Below are positions 26,473-35,118 of a stretch of 64,000 nt of DNA, in pieces (position 1 is the stretch's first letter; each line of letters opens with the position of its first letter). The notes under the pieces were generated by a model. That model worked only from the letters and a program-made list of their open reading frames with translations. It had not been told where the DNA came from and did not search any database. The position numbers and the translations under genes were made by a program. Source of the DNA: DASUPK01 sp963795665 (GTDB lineage Bacteria; Actinomycetota; Thermoleophilia; Solirubrobacterales; 70-9); NCBI GenBank assembly GCA_963795665.1, contig CAWCIP010000014.1, forward strand, positions 502,539 to 566,538, in the 5' to 3' direction.

Positions 26473-27327
26473 ATGCCCCACCGGATCACCTGGCTGGACG
26501 TCTTCGCGGAGCGCCCGCTTGCCGGCAACGGCCTGGCCGTGGTCGATGACGCGGACGGCGTCAGCGATGAGACGATGCTCGCCTTGGCGCGGGAGACGCG
26601 CCTCTCCGAGACCACCTTCGTGCAGTCGACCGAGACGGAGGGGGCCGACTACCGCAACCGGATCTGGGACCCGCACGAGGAGCTCCCCTTCGCCGGTCAC
26701 CCCTCGCTTGGAACCGCCGTGGCGGTGGCTCGCTGGCGCGGGTTGGACCAGGCAAGCTTCGTCCAGGAGACCGGCGCCGGGCTCCAGCCGGTGGACGTGC
26801 GGAAGGAGAACGGGAGCTGGCGGGCGTCGATGCTCCAGAACGAGGCCGAGTTCGGACCCGAACTGGACCGCGACGCCGTGATGACGGCGGTCGGCCTGCG
26901 CGCCGAGGACGCCCACCCCGAGCTGCCGCCGCAGGTCGTCTCCACCGGGATGCCGCACGTGATTGCCCCGGTCGCCGAGCACGAGGCGCTCTCGCGCGCG
27001 CTCCCCGACTACTCGACGATCTACGAGCTCTCCGAGCCCCACGGTTCGATCGTCATCTACCTGGCCTGGTGCGAGCCCGGCGAGGGGAGGGCCCGGGCCC
27101 GCTCCTTCACCCGCACCGTGGAGATGGGCGAGGACCCGGCGACCGGCTCTGCGGCTGGGCCGCTCGGCGCCTACCTCTTCGAGCGCACCGGCCGGGAGCG
27201 GCTCGTGATCCGCCAGGGCGAGGAGATGGGCAGGCCGAGCGTGCTCGAGGTCGAGATGACGGACGGGCGCCCGCGCGTCGCCGGGGGAGTGATCCCCGTG
27301 ATCGACGGAGAGGTCAGCCTGCCGTAG
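26473..27327 (+). CDS. PhzF family isomerase-like protein
   Basis: 284 residues of the diaminopimelate-epimerase fold: ITWLDVFAERPLAGNGLAVV, ETTFVQSTE (with the catalytic Glu of PhzF), FAGHPSLGTA and GEDPATGSAAGPLGAYL (substrate carboxylate loop). Named after phenazine biosynthesis PhzF, but most members lie outside phenazine clusters and have unknown isomerase roles; no phenazine genes are here. ATG 26473 is preferred to GTG 26467. The 3' end overlaps the convergent MerR gene by 14 bases. Confidence 0.88.
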   Translation: MPHRITWLDVFAERPLAGNGLAVVDDADGVSDETMLALARETRLSETTFVQSTETEGADYRNRIWDPHEELPFAGHPSLGTAVAVARWRGLDQASFVQETGAGLQPVDVRKENGSWRASMLQNEAEFGPELDRDAVMTAVGLRAEDAHPELPPQVVSTGMPHVIAPVAEHEALSRALPDYSTIYELSEPHGSIVIYLAWCEPGEGRARARSFTRTVEMGEDPATGSAAGPLGAYLFERTGRERLVIRQGEEMGRPSVLEVEMTDGRPRVAGGVIPVIDGEVSLP

Positions 27328-27769
27328 CTCGGCGGCCGAGCGCGCGCAGCCGGTCCCGGACGCGGCGGCGCTTCGTCTCGAGCTCTTTCCGGAGAGCATC
27401 GATCTCGTCGCGGCGGTGGCGGACGAGCTTCAGCTGGTTGTCGATGTGCCCGAGCGACTGCTCGAGGACCTGACGCTGTCGCACGGGGTCCTCGATCCCC
27501 TCGTGCCACTCTCGCCGCAGCGAGGCGCGAGCGCTCTCGGCGGCGGCGAGCTCGCCGAGCTCCTCGAGCGAGACGCCGAGCAGCTCGCGGAGCCTGAGCA
27601 GCTCGCGGAGCCGCTCGAGGTCCTCCTCGCCGTATGTCCGGTGTGCGCCCGGCTCGCGCGGTTCCTCGGTGGCGAGCAGGCCGATCTCCTCGTAGTAGCG
27701 GATGGTCCTCGGTGTGGTCGAGGTGAGCTTCGCCAGGTCCCCGATCCGGAGCCGCCGCTCCGCGCTCAT
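27314..27769 (-). CDS. MerR family transcriptional regulator
   Basis: 151 residues. Winged helix RIGDLAKLTSTTPRTIRYYE followed by EIGLLATEEPREPGAHRTYG, then a long coiled dimer helix and C-terminal helices rich in Arg/Glu (RHRRDEIDALRKELETKRRR). No cysteines for metal sensing, so probably an organic-ligand or drug sensor. Its ATG overlaps the exporter's TGA as ATGA, so it is made with the MFS pump and likely controls it. A palindrome at the pump's promoter is the candidate site. Confidence 0.88.
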   Translation of the reverse strand: MSAERRLRIGDLAKLTSTTPRTIRYYEEIGLLATEEPREPGAHRTYGEEDLERLRELLRLRELLGVSLEELGELAAAESARASLRREWHEGIEDPVRQRQVLEQSLGHIDNQLKLVRHRRDEIDALRKELETKRRRVRDRLRALGRRATAG

Positions 27770-29256
27770 GCCGGGATCCGATCCGCGGCCGGCATCGCCG
27801 TCTCCTTGGCTTCGCGGGTATGTCGCGGCCGCAGCAGCGAGACACCCGCGCCGATCAGCGAGGTGGCCGCCAGCACCCAGAGCGCGGTGTGCATGTTCTG
27901 GATGAAGGCCTCGAGCTGGGCGGTGGGCAGGCCCGATGCCAGCCCGGAGAAGATCTTGAAGAGGACCTGCTTCGGGACGCCCGCGGTCACCACCGCGATC
28001 ACGAAGGCGATCGACAGGACCGCGCCGGTGTTCTGAAGCATCATTCGCGCGCCGGCCGCGATCCCCCTGCGGTGCGGAGGGACGGTGCCCATCATCGCCG
28101 CGGTGTTGGGCGAGTTGAACATCCCCGAGCCGATCCCGACCAGCCCGAGCCAGAGCGCGGTCTCCCAGTAGGGGCTGCCCTGCTCCAGGGTCGTCATCGC
28201 GGCGAGGGCGATGGCGGAGACGAGCATCCCCAGCGCGGCGAGGGTGCGCGATCCACGGCGGTCGGCCCAGATCCCGGCCAGCGGGGAGGCGATCAGCATC
28301 CCGATGGCCATCGGCGAGAGCTTGATCCCGGCGGTGATCGGGTCGTCCCCCTCGACACCCTGGAAGTAGAAGACGAAGATGAAGAGCAGCGCGAAGCGCG
28401 AGAGCCCGTTGATGAACGCCGCGCCGGTGGCGGCGGCGAACATCCGGTTCTTGAAGATCGTCAGGTCGAGCATCGGGGCGGTCGCCCGGCTCTCGATCAG
28501 GACGAAGGCGGGCAGGAGCACGACGGCGATGGCAAGCGAGACGATCACGATCGGCTCGCCCCACCCGGAGATGCCGCCCTTGGACACCCCGTAGACCAGC
28601 CCGGTCAGCCCGATCAGGAAGACGCTTGTGCCGAGCAGGTCCAGACCCCGCTGAGAGTCGGTTTTGGCCAGCTCGTGAAGGACCAGGGCGCCCCAGACCG
28701 CGCCTGCCAGGCCGAGGGGGATGTTGAACCAGAAGACCCACTGCCACGAGATCGAGACGAGGGCACCGCCGAGGACCGGGCCGATCACGAGTCCGACCGC
28801 GGCCACCATCGTGTTGGTGCCCATCGCGAGCCCGAGCTGCTCCTTCGGGAACGCGTCCGTGACGAGGGCCGCGGCGTTCGCGAACAGGAACGCGGCGCCC
28901 ACCCCCTGCACGATCCGCCAGAGGATGAGCTCGGTGCCGCTCCCGGAGAAGCCGGCGCCGAAGGAGGCGAGGGTGAAGAGGACGAAGCCGCCCACGTACG
29001 CCTTCTTCCGGCCGAACAGATCCGAGAGGCGGCCGGCCGTGAGCACCAGCACCGTCGAGGAGATCATGTAGGCGAGGATCACCCAGACGAGCTGGAGCAG
29101 GCTGGTCCCCAGGGAGCGCTCCAGGTCGGGCAGGGCGATGATCAGCGTCCCGGAGTTGATCGTGGCGAGCAGCATCCCGAGGCTGGTGCAGCTCAGGGCC
29201 CACCACTTGTAGTTGTGGTGGTCGGCAGCGACCCCGGGTCGAAACCTTACGTTCAC
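27766..29256 (-). CDS. MFS multidrug-type exporter, DHA2 (14-TM) family
   Basis: About 496 residues with 14 predicted membrane segments. Motif A is GRLSDLFGRKKAYVGGF, motif C GLVIGPVLGGALVSISWQWV with FWFNIPLGLAG, both typical of EmrB/QacA-like H+ antiporters. Export of drugs or dyes is the usual role. GTG 29256 lies inside the operator palindrome; an ATG in frame upstream (about 29292) overlaps the start of the divergent MBL gene, so the true start is unsettled and a leaderless transcript is possible. Downstream MerR overlaps by 4 bases. Confidence 0.9.
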   Translation of the reverse strand: MNVRFRPGVAADHHNYKWWALSCTSLGMLLATINSGTLIIALPDLERSLGTSLLQLVWVILAYMISSTVLVLTAGRLSDLFGRKKAYVGGFVLFTLASFGAGFSGSGTELILWRIVQGVGAAFLFANAAALVTDAFPKEQLGLAMGTNTMVAAVGLVIGPVLGGALVSISWQWVFWFNIPLGLAGAVWGALVLHELAKTDSQRGLDLLGTSVFLIGLTGLVYGVSKGGISGWGEPIVIVSLAIAVVLLPAFVLIESRATAPMLDLTIFKNRMFAAATGAAFINGLSRFALLFIFVFYFQGVEGDDPITAGIKLSPMAIGMLIASPLAGIWADRRGSRTLAALGMLVSAIALAAMTTLEQGSPYWETALWLGLVGIGSGMFNSPNTAAMMGTVPPHRRGIAAGARMMLQNTGAVLSIAFVIAVVTAGVPKQVLFKIFSGLASGLPTAQLEAFIQNMHTALWVLAATSLIGAGVSLLRPRHTREAKETAMPAADRIPA

Positions 29257-29261
29257 GTAAG
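29246..29261. promoter_or_regulatory. perfect 16-bp palindrome at divergent MFS/MBL promoter
   Basis: CTTACGTTCACGTAAG: 7-base arms around TC. It covers the GTG start of the exporter and sits about 30 bp upstream of the MBL gene start, next to a GATACT (29277-29282) -10-like hexamer for that gene. Likely bound by the exporter's MerR partner; a TetR-type repressor elsewhere is possible. Confidence 0.6.
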
Positions 29262-29290
29262 AATCAGTGTAGCTCCGATACTTTGGTGGC

Positions 29291-30130
29291 ATGAGGCTGA
29301 TCGACGTCAGACACCTCGGCCGCGAGCGGGTGATCGGCTGCTGGGAGCTCGACGGCGTCCTGATCGACCCGGGGCCCACCAGCTCGATGGACAACCTGAT
29401 CGAGGCGCTCCGCGGGGAGGAGCCTCGCGCCCTGCTGCTCACCCACATCCACCTCGACCATGCCGGGGCGTCCGGGTCGCTCGTGCACCGCTGGCCGGAG
29501 CTGCCGGTCTACGTCCACGAGCGAGGAGCGCGTCACCTGGCGGACCCGGCGAAGCTCCTGGCCAGCGCCGAGCGCCTCTACGGCGACCAGATGCAGCGGC
29601 TCTGGGGCGAGGTCGCGCCCGTGCCGGAGCGGAACCTGCACCCATTGAGCGGCGGGGAGGAGGTGCTCGGCTTCCGAGTCGCCTACACCCCCGGCCACGC
29701 CTCCCACCACGTCAGCTACCTGCATCCGCCGAGCGGGCGCGCCTTCGTCGGCGACGTGGCTGCCGTTCGGATACCCCCGAGCGGCTTCGTGATGCCGCCG
29801 ACCCCTCCGCCGGACATCGACCTCGAGCTCTGGGAGGACTCGATCGAGCGGATCCTGGACTGGGAGCCCGCGAGCCTGGGCCTGACCCATTTCGGGGAGG
29901 TCGATCGGCCGGAGGCGCACCTCGAGCTGGTTCGCGAGCGGTTGCGCGAGCAAGGAGATCTTGCTCGCGAGCTGTCCTCCGAGGAGTTCGAACGCCGGAT
30001 TCGGGAGCACGTTCGCGAGCATGCCGACCCCGAAACTGCGGAGGCCCTGCTCCAGGCGGTGCCGCCCGAGCAGCAGTGGCACGGCCTCAACCGCTACCTG
30101 CGGAAAATTGCGGATGCGAGGGGGCGTTGA
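29291..30130 (+). CDS. MBL-fold metallo-hydrolase
   Basis: 279 residues. The metal site motif THIHLDHAG (HxHxDH) is near residue 52, a second His in TPGHASHHVSYL near 138, and FVGDVAA supplies the bridging Asp. The C-terminal third is helical and acidic. Class includes glyoxalase II, lactonases and sulfur-transfer enzymes; the substrate is not predictable. Divergent from the MFS exporter with the palindrome between them, so it may belong to the same response. ATG 29291 has no strong ribosome site. Confidence 0.88.
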   Translation: MRLIDVRHLGRERVIGCWELDGVLIDPGPTSSMDNLIEALRGEEPRALLLTHIHLDHAGASGSLVHRWPELPVYVHERGARHLADPAKLLASAERLYGDQMQRLWGEVAPVPERNLHPLSGGEEVLGFRVAYTPGHASHHVSYLHPPSGRAFVGDVAAVRIPPSGFVMPPTPPPDIDLELWEDSIERILDWEPASLGLTHFGEVDRPEAHLELVRERLREQGDLARELSSEEFERRIREHVREHADPETAEALLQAVPPEQQWHGLNRYLRKIADARGR

Positions 30131-30151
30131 TTCGCCGATGCTGAGTGCACC

Positions 30152-31201
30152 ATGTCAGCGCTGCGCTCGTACTTCGCACGACAGCCGGATCCCTACGCGG
30201 GCGGCGACATCGACAATGCCCAGAGGATCGGCTCCGTTCTCTTCGGCCTCCAGGTCGTCCTGGTTGCGGCCCTCTGGCCCCTCAGCCCGCCCACCCACGC
30301 GATCGGAGAGGCCGGGTGGATTGCCGCTGTGGGCGTCGTCGTTGCCGGCGGCGCCGTCACCTACGGGATGCACCGTCGCCGGTTCGCGAGCTGGAATTCA
30401 CTGCTGCTCGTGTCCTACGGGGCGGTCGCCGCTCTCGAGGTCATGCAGTGGCTCGGAGGCGGGGTCCAGGCGCCGTACGAGCGAGTCATCCTCCTGCCCG
30501 TCTTCTTCGTCGCCGCGATCCAGCCGCCGCGAAAGATCGCGGCGTTCCTCGGCTTCGTCGCCCTCGCCCTGGTCGTTCCGTTCATCTACGGCGGATGGGA
30601 CTCCCAGGCGGCGGGCGCCTCGGCGGCCAGCCTGGTGATCCTGGCCGGACTCTCGCTCGGCGTGAACGTGCCGATGAGCGCGATTCGGGCCCAGCGCCTG
30701 GCCCACGCCAAGGATGAGGCCGAGGCCAGAGCGGAGGCGCGCGTCGACGCCCTGACCGGGCTCCACAATCGCCGCGCCTTCGACGAGGCACTGGGCGACG
30801 AGGTGAAGCTCGCCACGCGGATTGGGATCCCCCTCACCGTGGCGATGATCGACATCGTGAACTTCAAGGAGATCAACGACAAATGGAGCCCCGCGGAGGG
30901 GGACCGGTGCCTCCGGGAGGTGGCCGAGGCGCTGGATTCCGCCCTGCGGGACCCGGATCAGGTCTTCCGCTGGGGCGGAGACGAATTCGTCCTGATCCTC
31001 ACCGGGACGGCGGCCGAGGACACGGGAACGCTCTCCGACCGGCTGTCAATGATTGTGTCCTCGGCATGCATACGACCAGACGACGAGCCGATCAGCATTC
31101 GCTTCGCCGTAGCCCAGCTGGAGCAGGACGGGACAGGCCCCGAGGTGGTGGAAATGGCCGGCCTGGCGATGACCGCGGCCAAAATGGACCGCACTACCTA
31201 A
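30152..31201 (+). CDS. membrane diguanylate cyclase (GGDEF), tandem copy 1
   Basis: 349 residues: six predicted membrane segments (residues about 27-175), a short coiled linker and a GGDEF domain. DALTGLHNRRAFDEAL opens the domain; the active site is GGDEF at 275-279, preceded five residues earlier by RDPD, an intact inhibitory I-site. It should make c-di-GMP from two GTP and be product-inhibited. The membrane part is of MASE type in layout and is strongly similar to the next gene (VMQWLGGGV, QPPRK), indicating tandem duplication. No EAL domain is fused. Confidence 0.92.
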   Translation: MSALRSYFARQPDPYAGGDIDNAQRIGSVLFGLQVVLVAALWPLSPPTHAIGEAGWIAAVGVVVAGGAVTYGMHRRRFASWNSLLLVSYGAVAALEVMQWLGGGVQAPYERVILLPVFFVAAIQPPRKIAAFLGFVALALVVPFIYGGWDSQAAGASAASLVILAGLSLGVNVPMSAIRAQRLAHAKDEAEARAEARVDALTGLHNRRAFDEALGDEVKLATRIGIPLTVAMIDIVNFKEINDKWSPAEGDRCLREVAEALDSALRDPDQVFRWGGDEFVLILTGTAAEDTGTLSDRLSMIVSSACIRPDDEPISIRFAVAQLEQDGTGPEVVEMAGLAMTAAKMDRTT

Positions 31202-31292
31202 TTGTCCGTTGCGCGCGGCACCGGCCTGGCATAGCCTGTTCTGCCCGCAACACTGACGCTTTGCGATCCGGGCCTTCAGGGGGAAGTCCATC

Positions 31293-32889
31293 ATGAATTG
31301 GCGCCCAGCCCTCGGCTACCTTGCCCGCGACCCGGAGCCCACCGCCGGCGAGGATGTCGGCAATGCGCAGCGCCTCGGCACGGTCGTCTGGGGGCTGCTG
31401 GCCGTGCTGGTTCTCATCCTGCTGCCGCTGAATCCGCCGACGGAGGGCGGGATCGCCGGCTGGGTGCTGGCCGGCGCCCTGATCTTTGCCGGGATTACAG
31501 CGGTCTTCCTGTTTGGCGCTCGTCGGATCGCAAGCTCGAGTGCGTTGCTTCTTGTCTCGTATCTGACCGCCTCGGGCCTGGGCGTGATGCAGTGGCTCTG
31601 TGGCGGCGTCGGCGCGCCGTATCGCGGGCTTCTGCTGCTGCCTCTGCTCTTCGTCTCCGTGACGCAGCCGCCGCGGAGGCTCGTCGCGTTCATGGGGTTC
31701 GCCTTGCTGGTGCTCGCGTCTCCGTTCGTCTACGACACCTGGGATCTGACGAGAGCCGAATCGTCAGCTGCGACGTTCGTGATCTGGTGCGCTCTGGCTG
31801 CCGGGGCGAACGTGTTGATGCGCGGAGTCAGGGCACAGCAGCGTGCGCTGCAGACCGAGCGGGAGGTCGCGCGACGGGAAGCTCGATCGGACAGCCTCAC
31901 GGGCCTCTACAACCGGCGCGCCTTCGACGAGCTCCTGGCCGTCGAGGTCAAACGAGCCGACCGGCTGGGGACCCCACTCTCCGTCGCAATGGTCGACGTG
32001 GAGAACTTCAAGGAGGTCAACGATCGGTGGGGCTACGCGGATGGCGACCGGTGTCTGCGGGAGGTCGCAACGACCTTGATGACGACGGCTCCGCGAGCCT
32101 GACCTCTGCTTCCGCTGGGGCGGGGACGAGTTCGCTCTGATCCTCACCGGAACGCGAGCGGACGACACCGACCCGCTCGCCGAACGCCTGCGCGGCGCGG
32201 TCGCGTCGAGTTGCCGGCGCCCGGACGGGAGCCCGATACAGATTCGCTTCGCCGCAGCGGAGCTGAGCGACCGGATGACGCCGGAGCAGCTCGTTGAGAT
32301 GGCCGGTCTGGCCCTGGCGGCTGGAGCGGGGAGGGCGGCGACGACGAGGAGATTTGCCCCCGCCCAGATCGAGAGGCCGCGGGTCGGCGCCGCGGTCGCC
32401 GCGAGGCCGGCCGGCCAGAGCACGGCTGAGCCCCCAGCACCGACCCCGCCGCCGCTCCGCCAGCGCAACACGGTCTGGACGCCAATGGTGATCGGTGTCC
32501 TGCTCGTTGCGGCGGTGGCGGCGGCCATCCTGACCGTCACCGGCGGAGGGGACAACAAGAACGGGGTCGGCGTCACGGTCACCACCCCCGTGATCGCCAC
32601 CCCAACCGTGCCGGCGCCCGCGCCGCCAGCCGCACCACCGGCCCGGCCGTCGCGGAAGGTGAAGCATTGCGACCCGATCTTCGGGAACGGCACGCCATAC
32701 CCGGTGGTCTCCACGGCGCTCCCGGGCGGTCCGCGCCCGGCGGACTGCGATCAGGCACACGCGCTGGTGCTGGCCGTGCTCAACAATGGGGCGACCATGG
32801 TGGGCGAGTGGCGTTGCGTGAGCCGGCTGAAGATCGGCACGCTCGCTGTGTGCAGGTCCGGCCGCCGGGTTGTCTTTGCTCGCGTCTAG
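31293..32889 (+). pseudogene. diguanylate cyclase with extra C-terminal membrane and external domain; one frameshift
   Basis: Paralogue of the upstream cyclase: same membrane half (GVMQWLCGGVGAPYRG, VTQPPRRLVAF), then DSLTGLYNRRAFDELL. The frame breaks near 32085-32095 and resumes with REPDLCFRWGGDEFALIL: active GGDEF and an I-site (REPD) five residues before it. Unlike copy 1 it continues: about 60 residues linker, a membrane segment (MVIGVLLVAAVAAAILTV), a Pro/Ala-rich spacer and an exported domain of about 85 residues with four cysteines (HCDPIFGNGTPYP, DCDQAHALVL, EWRCVSRLK, LAVCRSGRR). Repaired length about 530. The external part may sense a signal. Confidence 0.82.
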
Positions 32890-32899
32890 CCGAGCGGTG

Positions 32900-33163
32900 T
32901 CAGACGATGAACGCGACGTCGTCCACGTAGCAGTACGACCAGTCCTCGCCCGGCTCCAGCGAGCTGACGATCGGATGGCCGCTTGCCTCGACGTGAGCGC
33001 TGGCGTGCCGGTTCGGGGAGGAATCGCAGCAGGCGACGTGCCCGCAGCTCCGGCACACCCGGAGGTGCACCCACGTGCCGCCGATCTTCAGACAGTCCTC
33101 GCAGCCGGGAACTTCCTCCGGCTTCTCGACCGTGATCTGGTCCAGGTGGGTGCACTCGGCCAC
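32900..33163 (-). CDS. UBP-type zinc finger protein
   Basis: 87 residues forming one complete UBP zinc finger: C4-x-H6, C21-x2-C24, C37-x2-C40, C45/C46, H53, H57 and H63, with GGTWVHLRVCRSCGHVACCD in the core. In eukaryotes the fold binds the ubiquitin C terminus; in bacteria it occurs alone and its ligand is unknown. It sits between two diguanylate cyclase genes, convergent with the left one (10 bases apart) and 30 bases after the start of nothing else on its strand, so it follows the third cyclase only by orientation. ATG 33163. Confidence 0.88.
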   Translation of the reverse strand: MAECTHLDQITVEKPEEVPGCEDCLKIGGTWVHLRVCRSCGHVACCDSSPNRHASAHVEASGHPIVSSLEPGEDWSYCYVDDVAFIV

Positions 33164-33193
33164 TCGCCGAGATTACACACGGCCCGGTTTGCG

Positions 33194-34276
33194 CTAGGCG
33201 AGCTCGGGAGCGGTCGTCAGCTCTCCGGGAGCGAAGTGCGGGGCGTGGATCGCGATCGTCCTGTTGCGTCCGTTTCGCTTCGCCTCGTACAGGGCCCGGT
33301 CGGCGCGAACCAGAAGCTCGGCACCGGTCTCCACGCCGTCCCACTGCGCGATGCCCGCCGAGACCGTCTCGTCGTCAGGCACGCACGCGCGGAGGGTCTC
33401 GATCACCTCCTGTGCCTGCATGGCGTCGGTCGCCGTCAGCAGGACCGCGAACTCCTCCCCGCCGTAGCGGGCGATCAGGTCGGTTGACCTCAGCCGGGCC
33501 TTCCACAACGCCGCGGCCTCGCGCAGGTGCGAATCGCCCGCCGGGTGCCCGTTCAGGTCGTTGAATTCCTTGAAGTGGTCGAGGTCGAGCAGCGCGGCGC
33601 AGACGGGCGAGCCGCCGCGATTGGCGCGCGCGAGCTCCCCTTCCAGCGCCTCGTCCCAGGCGCGGCGGTTGGGCAGCCCGGTGAGGGCATCGGTGCGGGC
33701 CATGGTGCCGAGCTGCGTCTGGAGAGTCTCCCGCTGGAGGACCAGCTCGTTGACCGAGAAGCCCGTGATCCCCGCGACCCCCATCCAGAAGGCGGCCGCA
33801 AGCGGCTCGAGCGCGGGGTATCCGTCGAATGCGGGAGACGGAATGGCGAGGGTGATGCCGAGCCCGAGGACCGCGAGCAGCAGCTGCCCGCGAGTGCCGT
33901 AGAACGCGAACCAGATCACCGGGAGCAGCACAACCGGCGTGTACGCCGCCGTCACGCTCTCGTGTGAGCCGTGGACGAGCGCGACCATGGCGTACGGCAG
34001 CAGCGGCGGGACCGCCTGCGTCCAGGTCGGCAGCCGCTCCCATGGCAGGAACAGGGCGGACCCGACGATCACGGGAACCAGGGCGAGCGCGATGAGATCG
34101 CCCGTTGTGGGCCAGTCGGGCAGCAGCGGCAGGAAGACGCAGGCGAGCACCCCGGCGGTCAGCCACGGCAAGACACGCAGGAGCACCCCCTCCCCCTCGA
34201 GAGGCCGGCCGCGGGTCACGTTCAGTCCCGCGTCACTCAGGGCCTGCCGGGCGCTCCGGCCTTTGCTGCGCAACAC
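33194..34276 (-). CDS. membrane diguanylate cyclase (GGEEF)
   Basis: 360 residues: six predicted membrane segments (about residues 30-175), a helical linker (VLQRETLQTQLGTMARTDAL) and a GGDEF-type domain starting TGLPNRRAWDEAL. Active site RYGGEEF, with I-site RSTD five residues ahead, so product inhibition is expected. LDLDHFKEFNDLNGHPAGDS is the GTP/metal loop. Its membrane half is unlike the other two cyclases, so it is not a recent duplicate. It starts at GTG 34276. The UBP zinc finger gene is 30 bases upstream of its stop in the same direction, i.e. just downstream in transcription. Confidence 0.92.
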   Translation of the reverse strand: MLRSKGRSARQALSDAGLNVTRGRPLEGEGVLLRVLPWLTAGVLACVFLPLLPDWPTTGDLIALALVPVIVGSALFLPWERLPTWTQAVPPLLPYAMVALVHGSHESVTAAYTPVVLLPVIWFAFYGTRGQLLLAVLGLGITLAIPSPAFDGYPALEPLAAAFWMGVAGITGFSVNELVLQRETLQTQLGTMARTDALTGLPNRRAWDEALEGELARANRGGSPVCAALLDLDHFKEFNDLNGHPAGDSHLREAAALWKARLRSTDLIARYGGEEFAVLLTATDAMQAQEVIETLRACVPDDETVSAGIAQWDGVETGAELLVRADRALYEAKRNGRNRTIAIHAPHFAPGELTTAPELA

Positions 34277-34347
34277 GTGGGGCGAAGCTACCCCGTTTTA
34301 GGGTTCCCCGGCAAGCCTCTTTCTGGGTATCCGAGGGCGGCCCGCGC

Positions 34348-35118
34348 CTAGTCCGTGACGTCGCGAGCCTGCAGCATCGCGCCGCCGAGCACGGCGAACA
34401 GGACGGTCCATCCGAGCAGGATCAACCCTCCCGGGATCTGGCTGAGCCCGTGGTCCAGGCCATCGACTCCAGCGGTCGCGGTCGTGGCGGTGAGCTCAGC
34501 GATCGCCGCCGAGAGCGAGTACCGGACCTCGGCCGACTTCAGGACAACCCCGGTGAGAATGGGCTCGATCAGGAACAGGTAGACGAGGACCCCGACGATC
34601 GCCGGCGTCTGCTTTCGGATCAGCGCGCCGACTCCTACACCCAGCGCCGTCATCAGCGCGCCCGCGACCGTCATCCCAGCGAGAAGCTCGATCACCTTCG
34701 TGGCCCCGGCATCCAGCGGGAAGCCTCGGCCCGGGAGGAGTGCTGCGGAGATCGCGAGGCTCAAGCCGGCGCTGACCAGGCCGATCACGGCACCGACCCC
34801 CGAGGCGGCGATGAGCTTGGCGGCGAGCAGGCGACGGCGGTCGGGCTCGACCAGGAGCGTCGCCGCGATGCTGCCGTGCCGGAACTCGTTGGTGATCGAG
34901 AGGACGCCGAGCATCAGGATGAAGAAGAGAATGACCGAGGAGTTCGAGATCGCGTCCACGGCAGGAGTCCCGTTCCCCGCCGATGGATCGGAGTAGTCAG
35001 CGAGCAGTCCGTTCGCTATGCCGATCAGGACGACCAGCACGAGGCCCAGACCGGTCAGCACGATGAAGCTCCGCGCGGTGCGCAGCTTGAGCAGCTCGCT
35101 CCGGATCAGGGCGCTCAT
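34348..35118 (-). CDS. ABC-2 type transporter permease
   Basis: 256 residues with six membrane segments: SFIVLTGLGLVLVVLIGIAN, then SSVILFFILMLGVLSITNEF with the RHGS(I)xxTLL motif typical of ABC-2 exporters (EFRHGSIAATLLVEPDRRRL), and AGMTVAGALMTALGVGVGAL. It pairs with the ATP-binding subunit, whose stop overlaps its ATG by 4 bases. Substrate unknown; such pairs often confer self-protection or export lipids or peptides. No regulator is adjacent. Confidence 0.9.
   Translation of the reverse strand: MSALIRSELLKLRTARSFIVLTGLGLVLVVLIGIANGLLADYSDPSAGNGTPAVDAISNSSVILFFILMLGVLSITNEFRHGSIAATLLVEPDRRRLLAAKLIAASGVGAVIGLVSAGLSLAISAALLPGRGFPLDAGATKVIELLAGMTVAGALMTALGVGVGALIRKQTPAIVGVLVYLFLIEPILTGVVLKSAEVRYSLSAAIAELTATTATAGVDGLDHGLSQIPGGLILLGWTVLFAVLGGAMLQARDVTD

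Noticed and set aside
26473..27327. Phenazine biosynthesis cluster suggested by the PhzF family name
   Set aside because: No phzA-G partners; the family is broad.
27820..30144. Plus-strand open frame of 774 codons
   Set aside because: Runs antisense to the MFS gene and out of frame through the MBL gene; both are well-supported instead.
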